DNA of 64,000 nt, from positions 62,001 through 126,000 of the forward strand of contig JNWL01000015.1 in the NCBI GenBank assembly GCA_000716465.1. The letters run 5' to 3'. Below, one piece after another: positions 34,025 to 43,143 of the stretch. This stretch comes from Streptomyces bikiniensis (GTDB lineage Bacteria; Actinomycetota; Actinomycetes; Streptomycetales; Streptomycetaceae). The notes under the pieces were generated by a model, which searched no databases, had not been told where the DNA came from, and saw nothing but the letters and a program-made list of their open reading frames with translations. Position 1 is the stretch's first letter. Each line of letters opens with the position of its first letter. A program made the translations under genes and the position numbers.

Positions 34025-35614
34025 GTGGCTACTCCTCCTGGAGGCGGCGGAGAGGTACCGCAGGCGGGGTACTACCCGGACCCGTCCATTCCCGGATACA
34101 TCCGGTACTGGAACGGGGGCGCGTGGGTCCCCGGCACGAGCCGGCCCGCCCCCTCGGACGGCGACGTCCCGGCCCACCCGCCCGCCGCCGCGGTCCCGGC
34201 CGGCCCGGTCCTGGCCCCCGGCCCCGCGCCCGCCCCGACCCCGGCCGCCGCTCCCGAACGGCCCGCCGCCTCCGTACCGGCCCAGGGACAGGCCCCGGCC
34301 CCGACTTCGAGCCGACCGCAGCCACAGCCGCAGGCCCCGGCCCAGGAGCAGCCCCGGGCGCACGTGCCCGCCCAGGCCCAGGCGCCCGCTCCGGCCCCCG
34401 CGCCCGTGGCCGCGCAGCCCCGGTCCGAGTCCCCGGCACCCGCCCGGACGCCCGCGCCCGCCCCCGTACCCACCGTGGAGGAGACCGGCCCCGTCTTCCT
34501 CGACGAGGAGCCGGCCCCGGCGGAGCCCGCCTCGGCCTGGCAGGCGGACACCTCCCGGCAGACCGGGTTCGGCGGCGACCGCGACCGGAAGGTCTCCTGG
34601 GGCGCGCCCCGCACCCCCGACCCGCGCACCCCGGCGGAGTGGCCGGTGGCGGGCGAGCAGGCCGAGGCGCCGGCACCGGTCCAGGAGCAGCCCCCGGCGG
34701 ACCCCCGCCCGACCGGGGGAGCCGCGCGCCTCGGCGGCATGCCGGTCACCCCGATCCCCACCCCGGCGCCCCAGCCCCGGCCGACCCCGGAGCCCGCCCC
34801 GGCTCCCGCTCCCGCCCCCTCCTGGGCCCAGGCGCAGGCACAAGCCCAGGCCCAGCAGTCCCAGGCCCAGGCGCAGGCACAAGCCCAGGCCCAGCAGTCC
34901 CAGGCCCAGGCGCAGCCTCAGTCACAGGCACAAGCTCAGGCCCAGCAGCCCCAGGCTCAGGCGCAGCCCCAGCCGCAGGCACAAGCCCAAGCCCAGCAGC
35001 CCCAGGCACAGCCCCAGCAGCCCCAGGCACAGCCCCAGCCCCAGCCCCAACAGCCCCAGGAGCAGCAGCCGGTCGTCCCCTGGAAGCCGCCGGTCGAGGA
35101 CCCCTTCCTCCAGGCGGCCCGCGCGCAGGCCTCCGCGCGCCCCGCCGGACTCGGCAGGCGCCTGGTCGCCCGCGTGATCGACTCCGTCGTCACGGGCGCG
35201 CTCGCCGGCGCGGCCGCCTACCCCTTCGTGACCGCCGCGCTCGACCACATCGAGGGCAAGATCGAGGCGGCCCGGCAGTCCGGGACCACCGTCCAGGTCT
35301 GGCTGGTGGACTCGACCACCTCCGTCCAGTTCGGCACCGTCCTCGCCGTGCTGCTCGTCATCGGGCTCCTGTACGAGGTGCTGCCGACCGCCAAGTGGGG
35401 CCGCACCCTCGGCAAGAAGCTCTGCGGCATCCAGGTGCGGGACATCGAGGCGCACGAGCCGCCGACGTTCGGCGGGGCCCTGAAGCGCTGGCTGGTCTAC
35501 GGCGTCCTGGGCCTCCTGGCCGTCGGCGTCCTCAACGTCCTGTGGTGCGTCTTCGACCGTCCCTGGCGCCAGTGCTGGCACGACAAGGCGGCCCGCACCT
35601 TCGTGGCGCGCTGA
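34025..35614 (+). CDS. RDD-family membrane protein with DUF2510 head and Gln-Ala repeat linker
   Basis: A 529-residue protein in three parts. Residues 13-40 are a DUF2510 motif (GYYPDPSIPGYIRYWNGGAW). Residues about 45-355 are Pro/Ala-rich, and at 267-345 consist of AQ, PQ and QAQAQQ-type repeats. The C-terminal RDD domain (about 375-528) has its Arg and Asp signatures (GLGRRLVARVIDSVV) plus GKKLCGIQVRD and the CWHDKAARTFV ending. Two to three helices are predicted. GTG 34025 has GGAG upstream. RDD proteins are thought to be transporters or membrane adaptors; function here is unknown. Confidence 0.82.
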   Translation: MATPPGGGGEVPQAGYYPDPSIPGYIRYWNGGAWVPGTSRPAPSDGDVPAHPPAAAVPAGPVLAPGPAPAPTPAAAPERPAASVPAQGQAPAPTSSRPQPQPQAPAQEQPRAHVPAQAQAPAPAPAPVAAQPRSESPAPARTPAPAPVPTVEETGPVFLDEEPAPAEPASAWQADTSRQTGFGGDRDRKVSWGAPRTPDPRTPAEWPVAGEQAEAPAPVQEQPPADPRPTGGAARLGGMPVTPIPTPAPQPRPTPEPAPAPAPAPSWAQAQAQAQAQQSQAQAQAQAQAQQSQAQAQPQSQAQAQAQQPQAQAQPQPQAQAQAQQPQAQPQQPQAQPQPQPQQPQEQQPVVPWKPPVEDPFLQAARAQASARPAGLGRRLVARVIDSVVTGALAGAAAYPFVTAALDHIEGKIEAARQSGTTVQVWLVDSTTSVQFGTVLAVLLVIGLLYEVLPTAKWGRTLGKKLCGIQVRDIEAHEPPTFGGALKRWLVYGVLGLLAVGVLNVLWCVFDRPWRQCWHDKAARTFVAR

Positions 35615-35699
35615 GCCGGCGGGGGCCGGGCCGGTGCCGGGTCCCCCGAACGGGCGGTGATTCCTTGCGGGGGCGTCCCGCCCGGGATGCACTGCCCCC

Positions 35700-36431
35700 A
35701 TGAGCACCGACCAGCCGCCGCCCGGTCCGCCGCCCGACGACGACCCGTTCCGCAAGAGGCCGCAGGAGCCCCCGCCGTCCGCCGGCGGCCAGCCGCCGCC
35801 CGCCGGTCCGCCCCCCGGGGGCCCGCCGCCGGGCGGCCCGCCCCCGCCCGGGAACCCGTACGGCTCCCCGTACGGCGGCGGAGGCTCCCCGTACGACAAC
35901 ATGCCCCCGCCCCCGCCCCCGTACGGCGGCGGGTACGGCGGGACCGATCCGCTCGCCGGGATGCCGCCGCTCGCGGACTCCGGCCGGCGCATCCTCGCCC
36001 GGCTCATCGACTGGATCATCGTCGCGGTGCCGCTCGCGATCATCGGCATCCCGTTCAAGGTCTACGACCGGGTGTCGTCCGACGAGGACTTCGGCGACGC
36101 GGTCAACAGCTTCAACGGCGGGGGGCAGCTGGTCTTCCAGCTCATCACGATCGTCGCGTACGTCGCCTACGACACGATCCTGACGGCCAGGAACGGCCAG
36201 ACCCTCGGCAAGAAGCTGATGAAGCTGCGGGTCGCGATGCTCAACGACGGGTCGACGCCCCCGATGAGCCAGTCGCTGCTGCGCGCCGTCGTGCTGTGGC
36301 TGCCCGCGCTGATCTGCTGCGCCTGCCTGTGGCCGCTGCTCCTGCTGATCCTGATCCTGGTGGACAAGCCGTACAAACAGGGTCTGCACGACAAGGCGGC
36401 GAAGACGGTGGTGGTCTCCGCCCCGCGGTAG
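35700..36431 (+). CDS. RDD-family membrane protein
   Basis: A 243-residue protein. The first 80 residues are Pro/Gly-rich (PPPGGPPPGG, SPYGGGGSPY type). The RDD domain starts GRRILARLIDWIIVAVPLA, followed by TLGKKLMKLRVAM and a strong helix at LWLPALICCACLWPLLLLIL. The end GLHDKAAKTVVV is diagnostic. It follows the other RDD gene by 85 bases and the two probably function together. A -10-like hexamer lies seven bases before ATG 35700. Confidence 0.82.
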   Translation: MSTDQPPPGPPPDDDPFRKRPQEPPPSAGGQPPPAGPPPGGPPPGGPPPPGNPYGSPYGGGGSPYDNMPPPPPPYGGGYGGTDPLAGMPPLADSGRRILARLIDWIIVAVPLAIIGIPFKVYDRVSSDEDFGDAVNSFNGGGQLVFQLITIVAYVAYDTILTARNGQTLGKKLMKLRVAMLNDGSTPPMSQSLLRAVVLWLPALICCACLWPLLLLILILVDKPYKQGLHDKAAKTVVVSAPR

Positions 36432-36449
36432 GGCCCCGCGCCGCCGACG

Positions 36450-36737
36450 TCACGAACCGATCCGGGTCCCGGTCCTCCCGCCCACGCGCGCGGCCGGCAC
36501 CCGGATCTCCTCTTTCCCGGGGACCTCGCCGGCGGACCGAACCGGTGCCGAGGTCTTGACGGACCCCGTCCGCCCCGGCATCGTCACCGCCACGAGGACG
36601 CCGAGCAGCAGTCCGGCGGCGCAGGACGCGGCGATGCCGGGGAGCGCCGTCGCACCGGAGAGCAGCAGCAGGGCGACGGTCGCGAGGACGACGGTGGCCG
36701 AACCGTAGGTGAGCTGTGCGGCGTTCGGACGCTGCAT
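36450..36737 (-). CDS. Small integral membrane protein
   Basis: A 95-residue protein with two hydrophobic segments (ATVVLATVALLLLSGA and CAAGLLLGVLVAVTM) joined by a short loop, and a basic tail. ATG 36737 is chosen as first start fitting the membrane topology; the ribosome site is weak. It converges on the RDD gene and is divergent from the protease. Function unknown. The 325-base gap upstream to 37063 holds the protease promoter and the inverted repeat CGTCAC-TT-GTGACG at 36982-36995. Confidence 0.55.
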   Translation of the reverse strand: MQRPNAAQLTYGSATVVLATVALLLLSGATALPGIAASCAAGLLLGVLVAVTMPGRTGSVKTSAPVRSAGEVPGKEEIRVPAARVGGRTGTRIGS

Positions 36738-37062
36738 GACGAGTACCCGCCCCTCAAGACATCGCTGCGACTCTACGACGGTGGATGCCCGGGGGGAACG
36801 AGGGGTAAGCGCGACCTCACCCGGCGCCGGTGCACGGGGGGCGCACAGGGTCATGTGATCGTCAAAAATCCTTCGCGGTGCGCCCGCCGGACGTCCGATT
36901 ACCGGAAAACCGCTCCCGCATAGTGCAGTTGGTGTGCGCAAGTCAAGATCTGTCTTTTCTCGGCTCACTCCGGTCGAATGTCGTCACTTGTGACGCGCGA
37001 CCCGCCGGGCGGACACCCCACCTTCGGTCCGTGAGTGCGGGCGCCGGGGAGGACTACATCAA

Positions 37063-39510
37063 GTGACCAACAGACGACGGGCGATCAGAACGTCCGCAGT
37101 CGTCGTGGCGCTCGCGGCCACCGCCGCCACCGCCTCGACGTTCACCACCGCGTGGGCCCACAACGACGGCAACGTCACGCCGGCCGACGTCCGCCACGAC
37201 CCGGCGCCCAACGCGCCCGGCGCGGGCATCGACAAGACGGCGGTCGACCACGACCTCGAGGGCCCCTTCAGCGAGCAGCAGCAGAAGCAGCGCAAGGCCG
37301 CCCTGGAGCAGGTGCTCAGCGGCAAGAAGAAGGTCGAGCGCCGCGGTGGTTCCCAGGTCGTCAAGCTCGACAGCAAGAAGTACGTCGAGCTGGGCCGCGA
37401 GAAGACCGACAAGATCTTCACGATCCTCGTCGAGTTCGGCGACAAGGTGGACAACACCACCCTGGTCGACCGCGCCGACGACGACACGACCGAGCCGAAG
37501 CCGAAGTTCGGCGGCACGCCCGGCCCGCTGCACAACAAGATAGCCAAGCCGAACCGCAAGAACGACAACTCCACGGCCTGGCAGAAGGACTACAACCAGG
37601 CGCACTTCCAGGACCTGTACTTCGGGACCGGCAAGGACGCCAAGGGGCAGCCCAAGCAGTCGCTGAAGACCTACTACGAGAAGACCTCCTCCGGCCGTTA
37701 CTCGGTCGAGGGCACGGTCTCCGACTGGGTCAAGGTCGAGTACAACGAGGCCCGTTACGGCTCGAACTACTGCGGCAACAGCAACTGCGCCAACGTCTGG
37801 GACGCCGTCCGCGACGGTGTCACCGCGTGGACCGCCGACCAGAAGGCCAAGGGCCGCACCGACGCCCAGATCAAGGCCGACCTGGCGCAGTACGACCAGT
37901 GGGACCGGTACGACTTCGACGGCGACGGCAACTTCAACGAGGCCGACGGCTACATCGACCACTTCCAGATCGTCCACGCGGGCGAGGACGAGTCGGCGGG
38001 CGGCGGCGCCCAGGGCGGCGACGCCCTGTGGGCCCACCGCTGGTACGCGTACGGCACCGACGCGGGCAAGACCGGCCCGGCGAACAACAAGGCCGGCGGC
38101 ACGCAGATCGGCAACTCCGGCATCTGGGTCGGCGACTACACGATGCAGCCGGAGAACGGCGGCCTCGGCGTCTTCGCGCACGAGTACGGCCACGACCTCG
38201 GCCTGCCGGACCTGTACGACACCTCCGGCCTCCCCGGCGCCGAGAACTCGACCGGCTTCTGGTCGCTCATGTCCTCCGGCTCCTGGCTCGGCCGCGGCAA
38301 GGACGCCATCGGCGACCTGCCCGGCGACATGACCGCCTGGGACAAGCTCCAGCTCGGCTGGCTGAACTACACCAAGGTCGCCGACGAGGCCCGCAAGTGG
38401 AACTCCACCCACAAGCTGGGCGTCGCCGCGTACAACACCAAGAACCCGCAGGCGCTCGTCGTCGAGCTGCCGAAGAAGCAGGTCACCACCGAGATCGTCG
38501 CGCCCGCCGAGGGCAACACGCAGTGGTGGAGCGGCATGGGTGACGACCTCAAGAACACCCTGACCCGCTCGGTCGACCTCACCGGCAAGACGTCCGCCTC
38601 CCTGGAGCTCCAGGGCTGGTACGACATCGAGCTCGACTACGACTACCTGTACGCCGAGGTCTCGACCGACGGCGGCTCCAACTGGACCGCCCTGGACGGC
38701 ACCGCCGACGGCAAGCAGATCCCGCGCGACGCCAGCGGCGCCCCGGCGCTGACCGACGTCTCCGGCGCCCACAAGAAGCTCGTCTACGACCTGAACGCGT
38801 ACGCGGGCAAGAAGTTCGACCTCCGCTTCCGCTACCAGACGGACGGCGGCGCGGGCGGCAAGGGCTTCACCGCCGACGCCGTCACCGTGAAGGCCGACGG
38901 CGCCGCCGTGTTCTCCGACAACGTCGAGAACGGCGACAACGGCTGGGCCGCCAAGGGCTTCTCCCGCGTCGGCAAGGGCTTCACCAAGGCGTACGAGCAG
39001 TACTACATCGCCGAGAACCGCCAGTACGTCTCGTACGACGAGACCCTGAAGGTCGGCCCGTACAACTTCGGGTTCACCGGCGAGAAGTCCACCTGGGTCG
39101 AGCACTACCCGTACCAGAACGGCCTGCTCATCTGGAAGTGGGACCTCTCCCAGAAGGACAACAACACCGCGGTCCACCCGGGCCAGGGCCTGATCCTTCC
39201 GGTCGACGCCCACCCGGCCCCGCTGAAGTGGAAGGACGGCACCCTGATGCGCAACCGCGTCCAGGCGTACGACTCCACCTTCGGCACCTTCCGGACCGAC
39301 GCCCTCCAGCTCCACAAGGCGGACGTCGCGACCTTCGTGCCGTCGCTCAAGGGCAACCCGGTCTTCGACGACCGGAAGGGCACCTACTGGTACAAGGAGA
39401 CCGAGCGCGCCGGTGTGAAGGTAACTGACACCAACACCAAGATCGAGGTCGTCAAGGAGCCGAAGAACGGCGAGACGATCACGGTCCGCGTGGGTCCGTC
39501 CACGAAGTAA
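37063..39510 (+). CDS. Secreted Immune inhibitor A-type metalloprotease (M6)
   Basis: An 815-residue exported protease. The signal peptide is residues 1-32 (RRRAIRTS start, then AVVVALAATAATA, cut near TAWA). A propeptide of about 100 residues follows. The zinc site HEYGHDLGLPD starts at H373, with E374 and H377, and the typical met-turn region (FWSLMSSGSWLG) is present. C-terminal parts include an MAM/VEG-like jelly roll (ELQGWYDIELDYDYLYAEVS) usual in this family. Codon use is unusually uniform and Lys-rich, suggesting high expression. GTG 37063 has GGGGAGG upstream. It probably digests environmental proteins or serves development. Confidence 0.92.
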   Translation: MTNRRRAIRTSAVVVALAATAATASTFTTAWAHNDGNVTPADVRHDPAPNAPGAGIDKTAVDHDLEGPFSEQQQKQRKAALEQVLSGKKKVERRGGSQVVKLDSKKYVELGREKTDKIFTILVEFGDKVDNTTLVDRADDDTTEPKPKFGGTPGPLHNKIAKPNRKNDNSTAWQKDYNQAHFQDLYFGTGKDAKGQPKQSLKTYYEKTSSGRYSVEGTVSDWVKVEYNEARYGSNYCGNSNCANVWDAVRDGVTAWTADQKAKGRTDAQIKADLAQYDQWDRYDFDGDGNFNEADGYIDHFQIVHAGEDESAGGGAQGGDALWAHRWYAYGTDAGKTGPANNKAGGTQIGNSGIWVGDYTMQPENGGLGVFAHEYGHDLGLPDLYDTSGLPGAENSTGFWSLMSSGSWLGRGKDAIGDLPGDMTAWDKLQLGWLNYTKVADEARKWNSTHKLGVAAYNTKNPQALVVELPKKQVTTEIVAPAEGNTQWWSGMGDDLKNTLTRSVDLTGKTSASLELQGWYDIELDYDYLYAEVSTDGGSNWTALDGTADGKQIPRDASGAPALTDVSGAHKKLVYDLNAYAGKKFDLRFRYQTDGGAGGKGFTADAVTVKADGAAVFSDNVENGDNGWAAKGFSRVGKGFTKAYEQYYIAENRQYVSYDETLKVGPYNFGFTGEKSTWVEHYPYQNGLLIWKWDLSQKDNNTAVHPGQGLILPVDAHPAPLKWKDGTLMRNRVQAYDSTFGTFRTDALQLHKADVATFVPSLKGNPVFDDRKGTYWYKETERAGVKVTDTNTKIEVVKEPKNGETITVRVGPSTK

Positions 39511-39532
39511 AAGGTAAAACAGCAGGTCAAAG

Positions 39533-39574
39533 CATGATCGGCCGTCGCCCTCTAGCGGGCGGCGGCCGATCGTG
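39533..39574 (+). terminator. Terminator of the M6 protease gene
   Basis: An 18-bp stem (GATCGGCCGTCGCCC with GGGCGGCGGCCGATC as core, one G-U pair) around TCTAGC, then GTGTTTAGG. It begins 23 bases after the stop codon. Confidence 0.85.
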
Positions 39575-39632
39575 TTTAGGTGCGTCTGACGCTTTTCCTA
39601 TTGACACACCGACCACGGGGGAGTGGTTCCGC

Positions 39633-39944
39633 ATGCCCAACGGAGGGTTCTGCAAGCTGCCGGGAGGCAGCGTGGTCGTGGCCATAGGGCTGCCCAGCCC
39701 GGCCGGCGACGGCGCCACGGTCCGGTTCCTGGTCCACGCGGCGAACCGGGCCCGCGCCCTGACCCGGCTGCGGAACCTGGGGCTGCGCGCGGTCTACCTC
39801 CGGGGGAACACCGAGCCGCCCACGCCGGACGAGGTGACCGCCGTCCTGCACCACCCCGACGGCCTGCTGTGGAAGTCCACCCCGGGCGCCGCCCAGGAGC
39901 TCTGGCACCCGGCCCGCTCCCTGCCCCGGGGCCGCGCCGCCTAG
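39633..39944 (+). CDS. Hypothetical actinobacterial protein
   Basis: A 103-residue protein (MPNGGFCKLPGGSVVVAIGLP start) not recognised beyond being a small soluble alpha/beta protein with a HPDGLLWKS motif late on. GGGGGAG lies nine bases before ATG 39633. A TTGACA at 39601 could be a -35 box but no good -10 follows. It converges on the nicotinamidase gene. Confidence 0.7.
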   Translation: MPNGGFCKLPGGSVVVAIGLPSPAGDGATVRFLVHAANRARALTRLRNLGLRAVYLRGNTEPPTPDEVTAVLHHPDGLLWKSTPGAAQELWHPARSLPRGRAA

Positions 39945-39975
39945 GACCTGTCCGGCGGAGCCCCGGTGGACGGTC

Positions 39976-40572
39976 TCAGACGACCGGCTTGCCGGTCAGC
40001 CGCACGCCCGCCGCCCGCAGCTCCTCCAGGGCCCGCTCCGTCGTCGCCCCGGCCACGCCGGCCGTCAGGTCGAGCAGCACATGGGTCCGGAAGCCCTCCC
40101 GGGCCGCGTCCAGGGCCGTCGCCCGGACGCAGTGGTCGGTGGCGATGCCCACCACGTCGACCTCGGCGACGTCCCGCTCGCGCAGCCACTCCGCGAGCGT
40201 CAGGCCGTTCTCGTCCCGCCCCTCGAAGCCGCTGTACGCGGCGTCGTACGCGCCCTTGTCGAAGACGGCGTCGATCGCCCCGCTGGCGACGGCGGGCGCG
40301 AAGTTGGGGTGGAAGCCCACGCCCTCCGTGCCCGCCACGCAGTGCACGGGCCAGGAGGTGACGTAGTCCGGCTCCTCGCCGGGCGCGGCGAAGTGCGCCC
40401 CCGGGTCCACGTGGTGGTCGCGGGTGGCGACGACGTGCCGGTAGGAGGTGCCCGCCGTCTGGCCGACCAGGTCGGTGATGGCGGCGGCGACGTCCGCCCC
40501 GCCCCTCACCGCGAGGCTGCCGCCCTCGCAGAAGTCGTTCTGAACGTCCACAACGATCAATGCGCGGTGCAT
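39976..40572 (-). CDS. pncA: Nicotinamidase
   Basis: Hydrolyses nicotinamide to nicotinate in NAD salvage; isochorismatase superfamily, 198 residues. The catalytic triad is Asp9 (IVVDVQNDF), Lys in VFDKGAYD and Cys in ATDHCVRAT. The metal-binding Asp/His residues are in DHHVDPGAHF. It follows pncB on the same strand by 136 bases with a hairpin between them, so the two salvage genes may be co-transcribed or separately ended. GAAGGA precedes the ATG. Confidence 0.93.
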   Translation of the reverse strand: MHRALIVVDVQNDFCEGGSLAVRGGADVAAAITDLVGQTAGTSYRHVVATRDHHVDPGAHFAAPGEEPDYVTSWPVHCVAGTEGVGFHPNFAPAVASGAIDAVFDKGAYDAAYSGFEGRDENGLTLAEWLRERDVAEVDVVGIATDHCVRATALDAAREGFRTHVLLDLTAGVAGATTERALEELRAAGVRLTGKPVV

Positions 40573-40623
40573 GGCGGGTGTCCTTCGGCGGGTCGGAGGG
40601 GGTGGGATCGAGCCTAGAGACTT

Positions 40624-40643
40624 CCCCTCCCCTTCGGGAGGGG
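40624..40643 (-). terminator. Hairpin between pncB and pncA
   Basis: CCCCTCCC and GGGAGGGG pair around CTTC. It may attenuate read-through from pncB into pncA. Confidence 0.55.
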
Positions 40644-40708
40644 GCGCCCCGGGCCGACTACGGCGGCTACGCCGTCCTGCGGAGGCGTACGGACCGGACG
40701 CGCGGGCG

Positions 40709-42037
40709 TCAGGCGTACTCGGTCGGCAGCACCGGCTCGCCGCGCGAGAGCTGGACCGCCGACATCGGCAGCCCGGCGCGGGCCGCGATGTGCCGGGACC
40801 TCGCGGCCTCCAGCGGCTCGCGCCCCACCACCTGCCCGCTCTCGACCAGTCGAACCAGGAGCTGCCGGTCGGCGAGGTCCGCCGGGACGGCCCCGGTGCC
40901 CACGACCTCCGCCTCGGCGACGCCGGCCGCGTCGGTCCTGCGGGCCGCCCACTTGCGCCCGCCGACCGAGGCCTTGCCGCCCAGGGACTTCTTGGCCACC
41001 GGCACCAGCGGCGCCTTCGGGTCCGCCGAGGCGGCCCGCGCGACCAGCTTGTAGACCATGGAGCAGGTCGGGTGGCCGCTGCCGGTGACCAGCTGCGTGC
41101 CCACCCCGTACGCGTCGACCGGGGCCGCCGCGAGCGAGGCGATGGCGTACTCGTCCAGGTCCGAGGTGACGACGATCCTCGTGTTCCGGGCGCCCAGCTC
41201 GTCCAGCTGCGCCCGCACCCGGTGGGCGACCAGCAGCAGGTCGCCGGAGTCGATCCGGACGGCTCCGAGCTCGGGCCCGGCCACCTCGACGGCGGTCCGG
41301 ACGGCCTCGGCCACGTCGTAGGTGTCGACGAGCAGGGTCGTACCGCGCCCCAGGGTCTCGACCTGCGCCCGGAAGGCGTCCTTCTCGCTGTCGTGGAGCA
41401 GGGTGAAGGCGTGGGCGGAGGTGCCGACGGTCGGGATGCCGTAGCGGAAGCCGGCCGCCAGGTCCGAGGTCGAGTCGAAGCCGCCGACGTAGGCGGCGCG
41501 GGAGGCGGCGACGGCCGCCAGCTCGTGGGTGCGCCGGGCGCCCATCTCGATCAGGCCCCGCCCGCCGGCCACGGCCGACATGCGGGAGGCGGCGGCCGCG
41601 ATGGCCGAGTCGTGGTTGAGGATCGAGAGGATCACGGTCTCCAGGAGCACGCACTCCGCGAAGGAGCCCTCGACCCGCAGGACGGGGGAGCCGGGGAAGT
41701 ACACCTCGCCCTCGGGGTAGCCCCAGACGTCGCCGGTGAAGCGGTAGCGGGACAGCCACTCCAGGGTCGGTTCGTCGACGATGGAGCGCTCGCGCAGGAA
41801 CTCCAGGACGGCCGGGTCGAACCGGAAGTTCTCGACGGCGTCCAGGACCCGCCCGACGCCCGCGAGGACTCCGTAGCGCCGCCCTTCCGGCAGCCTCCGG
41901 GTGAAGACCTCGAAGACGGAGCGCCGGTCGGCGGTGCCGCCCCTGAGGGCCGCCTGGAGCATGGTCAGCTCGTACTGATCCGTGAAGAGCGCCGTCGACG
42001 GAACGTCCACCGGCAGCCCAAGGTCCGCAGCGTTCAT
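40709..42037 (-). CDS. pncB: Nicotinate phosphoribosyltransferase
   Basis: Converts nicotinate and PRPP to nicotinate mononucleotide. The 442-residue length fits. Signatures include ALFTDQYELTMLQAA at the start, the conserved histidine region GTSAHAFTLLHDSE, and VRIDSGDLLLVAHRVRAQLD and TSDLDEYAIASL. It is divergent from clpS, as in mycobacteria (pncB1/clpS). A near-perfect palindrome lies just upstream of its ATG and probably regulates it. Confidence 0.95.
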   Translation of the reverse strand: MNAADLGLPVDVPSTALFTDQYELTMLQAALRGGTADRRSVFEVFTRRLPEGRRYGVLAGVGRVLDAVENFRFDPAVLEFLRERSIVDEPTLEWLSRYRFTGDVWGYPEGEVYFPGSPVLRVEGSFAECVLLETVILSILNHDSAIAAAASRMSAVAGGRGLIEMGARRTHELAAVAASRAAYVGGFDSTSDLAAGFRYGIPTVGTSAHAFTLLHDSEKDAFRAQVETLGRGTTLLVDTYDVAEAVRTAVEVAGPELGAVRIDSGDLLLVAHRVRAQLDELGARNTRIVVTSDLDEYAIASLAAAPVDAYGVGTQLVTGSGHPTCSMVYKLVARAASADPKAPLVPVAKKSLGGKASVGGRKWAARRTDAAGVAEAEVVGTGAVPADLADRQLLVRLVESGQVVGREPLEAARSRHIAARAGLPMSAVQLSRGEPVLPTEYA

Positions 42038-42054
42038 GGCAGTGATGCTAGCGC

Positions 42055-42079
42055 AGAAATCGTCAGAGTGACGATTTCT
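42055..42079. promoter_or_regulatory. 11-bp-arm palindrome in the pncB-clpS gap
   Basis: AGAAATCGTCA and TGACGATTTCT flank GAG without mismatch, 17 bases upstream of pncB. The shape and place fit a repressor operator. NrtR, the NAD-salvage repressor of actinobacteria, is the first candidate but the box was not compared. Confidence 0.65.
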
Positions 42080-42162
42080 AGGTCCGCCGCCGGTTCCGCG
42101 CCCGCCCCGGAGGCGCGGCCCCGTTTGTGCGAGGGACCCCCCGGGGTGGCAGCATGGGGTGA

Positions 42163-42468
42163 GTGAGCGTCGCGCCTATTGAGATCGAACGTACGGAACC
42201 GGCCGAGGGGGTCTCCGCGGTCGTCGAACCGGACGTGCCCTGGGTGACCCTCGTGCACAACGATCCGGTCAACCTGATGAGCTACGTGACCTACGTCTTC
42301 CAGTCGTACTTCGGATACTCCAAGGACAAGGCGCACAAGCTGATGCTCGACGTGCACCACAAGGGCCGCGCGGTGGTCTCCAGCGGCACCCGCGAGGAGA
42401 TGGAGCGGGACGTGCAGGCGATGCACGGCTACGGACTCTGGGCGACCCTCACCCAGGACCGCGGCTGA
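42163..42468 (+). CDS. clpS: ClpS adaptor protein
   Basis: A 101-residue ClpS that delivers N-degron substrates to the ClpCP/ClpAP protease. The family core is present: [40 protein letters not shown] and [19 protein letters not shown]. The N-degron pocket residues N-D/P in HNDPVN and the later His are kept. GTG 42163; CAGCAT ends seven bases before it, suggesting leaderless translation. DUF2017 follows with a one-base overlap. Confidence 0.95.
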   Translation: MSVAPIEIERTEPAEGVSAVVEPDVPWVTLVHNDPVNLMSYVTYVFQSYFGYSKDKAHKLMLDVHHKGRAVVSSGTREEMERDVQAMHGYGLWATLTQDRG

Positions 42469-43055
42469 TGGCCGGCCGCTTCGAGGCCCTGGCCGGCGGT
42501 GGCGCGGCCGTCGCCCTCGACGACGTCGAGATCTCCATCCTCCGCTCCCTCGCCGTGCAGCTCATGGAGCTGATCGGGCCGGGCGACGAGCCCGCCGCCG
42601 ACGCGGACCCGCTGGCCGCGCTCTTCGCCGAGGGGCCCAGCGAACCCCCGTCCGACCCCGCCCTGCGGCGCCTCTTCCCCGACGCGTACGGGGACGACAC
42701 CGAGGAGTTGCGGGCGGCCGCCTCCGACTTCCGCCGCTACACCGAGAACGACCTGCGGGCCCGCAAGCGCGAGGACGCCCTCGTGGTGGTGCGCGCCCTG
42801 GACTCCCTCTCCGCCGAGGCGGCGGGGGAGGGCGGCGCGGTCCTCAAGCTCGGTCCGGACGAGTCCCGGGCCTGGCTCGGCACGCTCAACGACCTCCGGC
42901 TGACCATCGGCACCCGCCTGGAGGTCTCGGACGACGAGGAGAGCGAACGGCTCTACCGGCTGCCGGACTCCGACCCGCGCAAGCCGATGGTGATGGCGTA
43001 CCTCTGGCTGGGCGCCCTCCAGGAGTCCCTCGTGGAGACCCTGCTCCCCTCCTGA
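42468..43055 (+). CDS. DUF2017 family protein
   Basis: A 195-residue protein of the actinobacterial DUF2017 family, always next to clpS (Rv1332 in M. tuberculosis). It is mostly helical with an acidic middle. The start ATG overlaps the clpS stop (TGATG), so the two are coupled. Role unknown; partnership with ClpS is inferred from conservation of the pair. Confidence 0.9.
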   Translation: MAGRFEALAGGGAAVALDDVEISILRSLAVQLMELIGPGDEPAADADPLAALFAEGPSEPPSDPALRRLFPDAYGDDTEELRAAASDFRRYTENDLRARKREDALVVVRALDSLSAEAAGEGGAVLKLGPDESRAWLGTLNDLRLTIGTRLEVSDDEESERLYRLPDSDPRKPMVMAYLWLGALQESLVETLLPS

Positions 43056-43095
43056 GGGGACCCGCCGGAACCGAGACGACACGGGCCGTTCGCTC

Positions 43096-43143
43096 AGCGG
43101 ACGCTCAAATCCGGATAACGAATGCGTTATGCGAGCGTCCGCT
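43096..43143. promoter_or_regulatory. Nested inverted repeat after the clpS-DUF2017 operon
   Basis: Outer arms AGCGGACGCTC (43096-43106) and GAGCGTCCGCT (43133-43143) are exact complements. Inside lies ATAACG-AATG-CGTTAT (43115-43130). The 330-base gap before the permease holds this, an AT-rich patch at about 43165-43180 and no gene. It may end the clpS transcript or control the permease. Confidence 0.6.

Noticed and set aside
39601..39629. TTGACA as a strong housekeeping promoter for the 103-residue gene
   Set aside because: The -35 box is perfect but the -10 position reads TGGTTC, so the promoter call is not supported.
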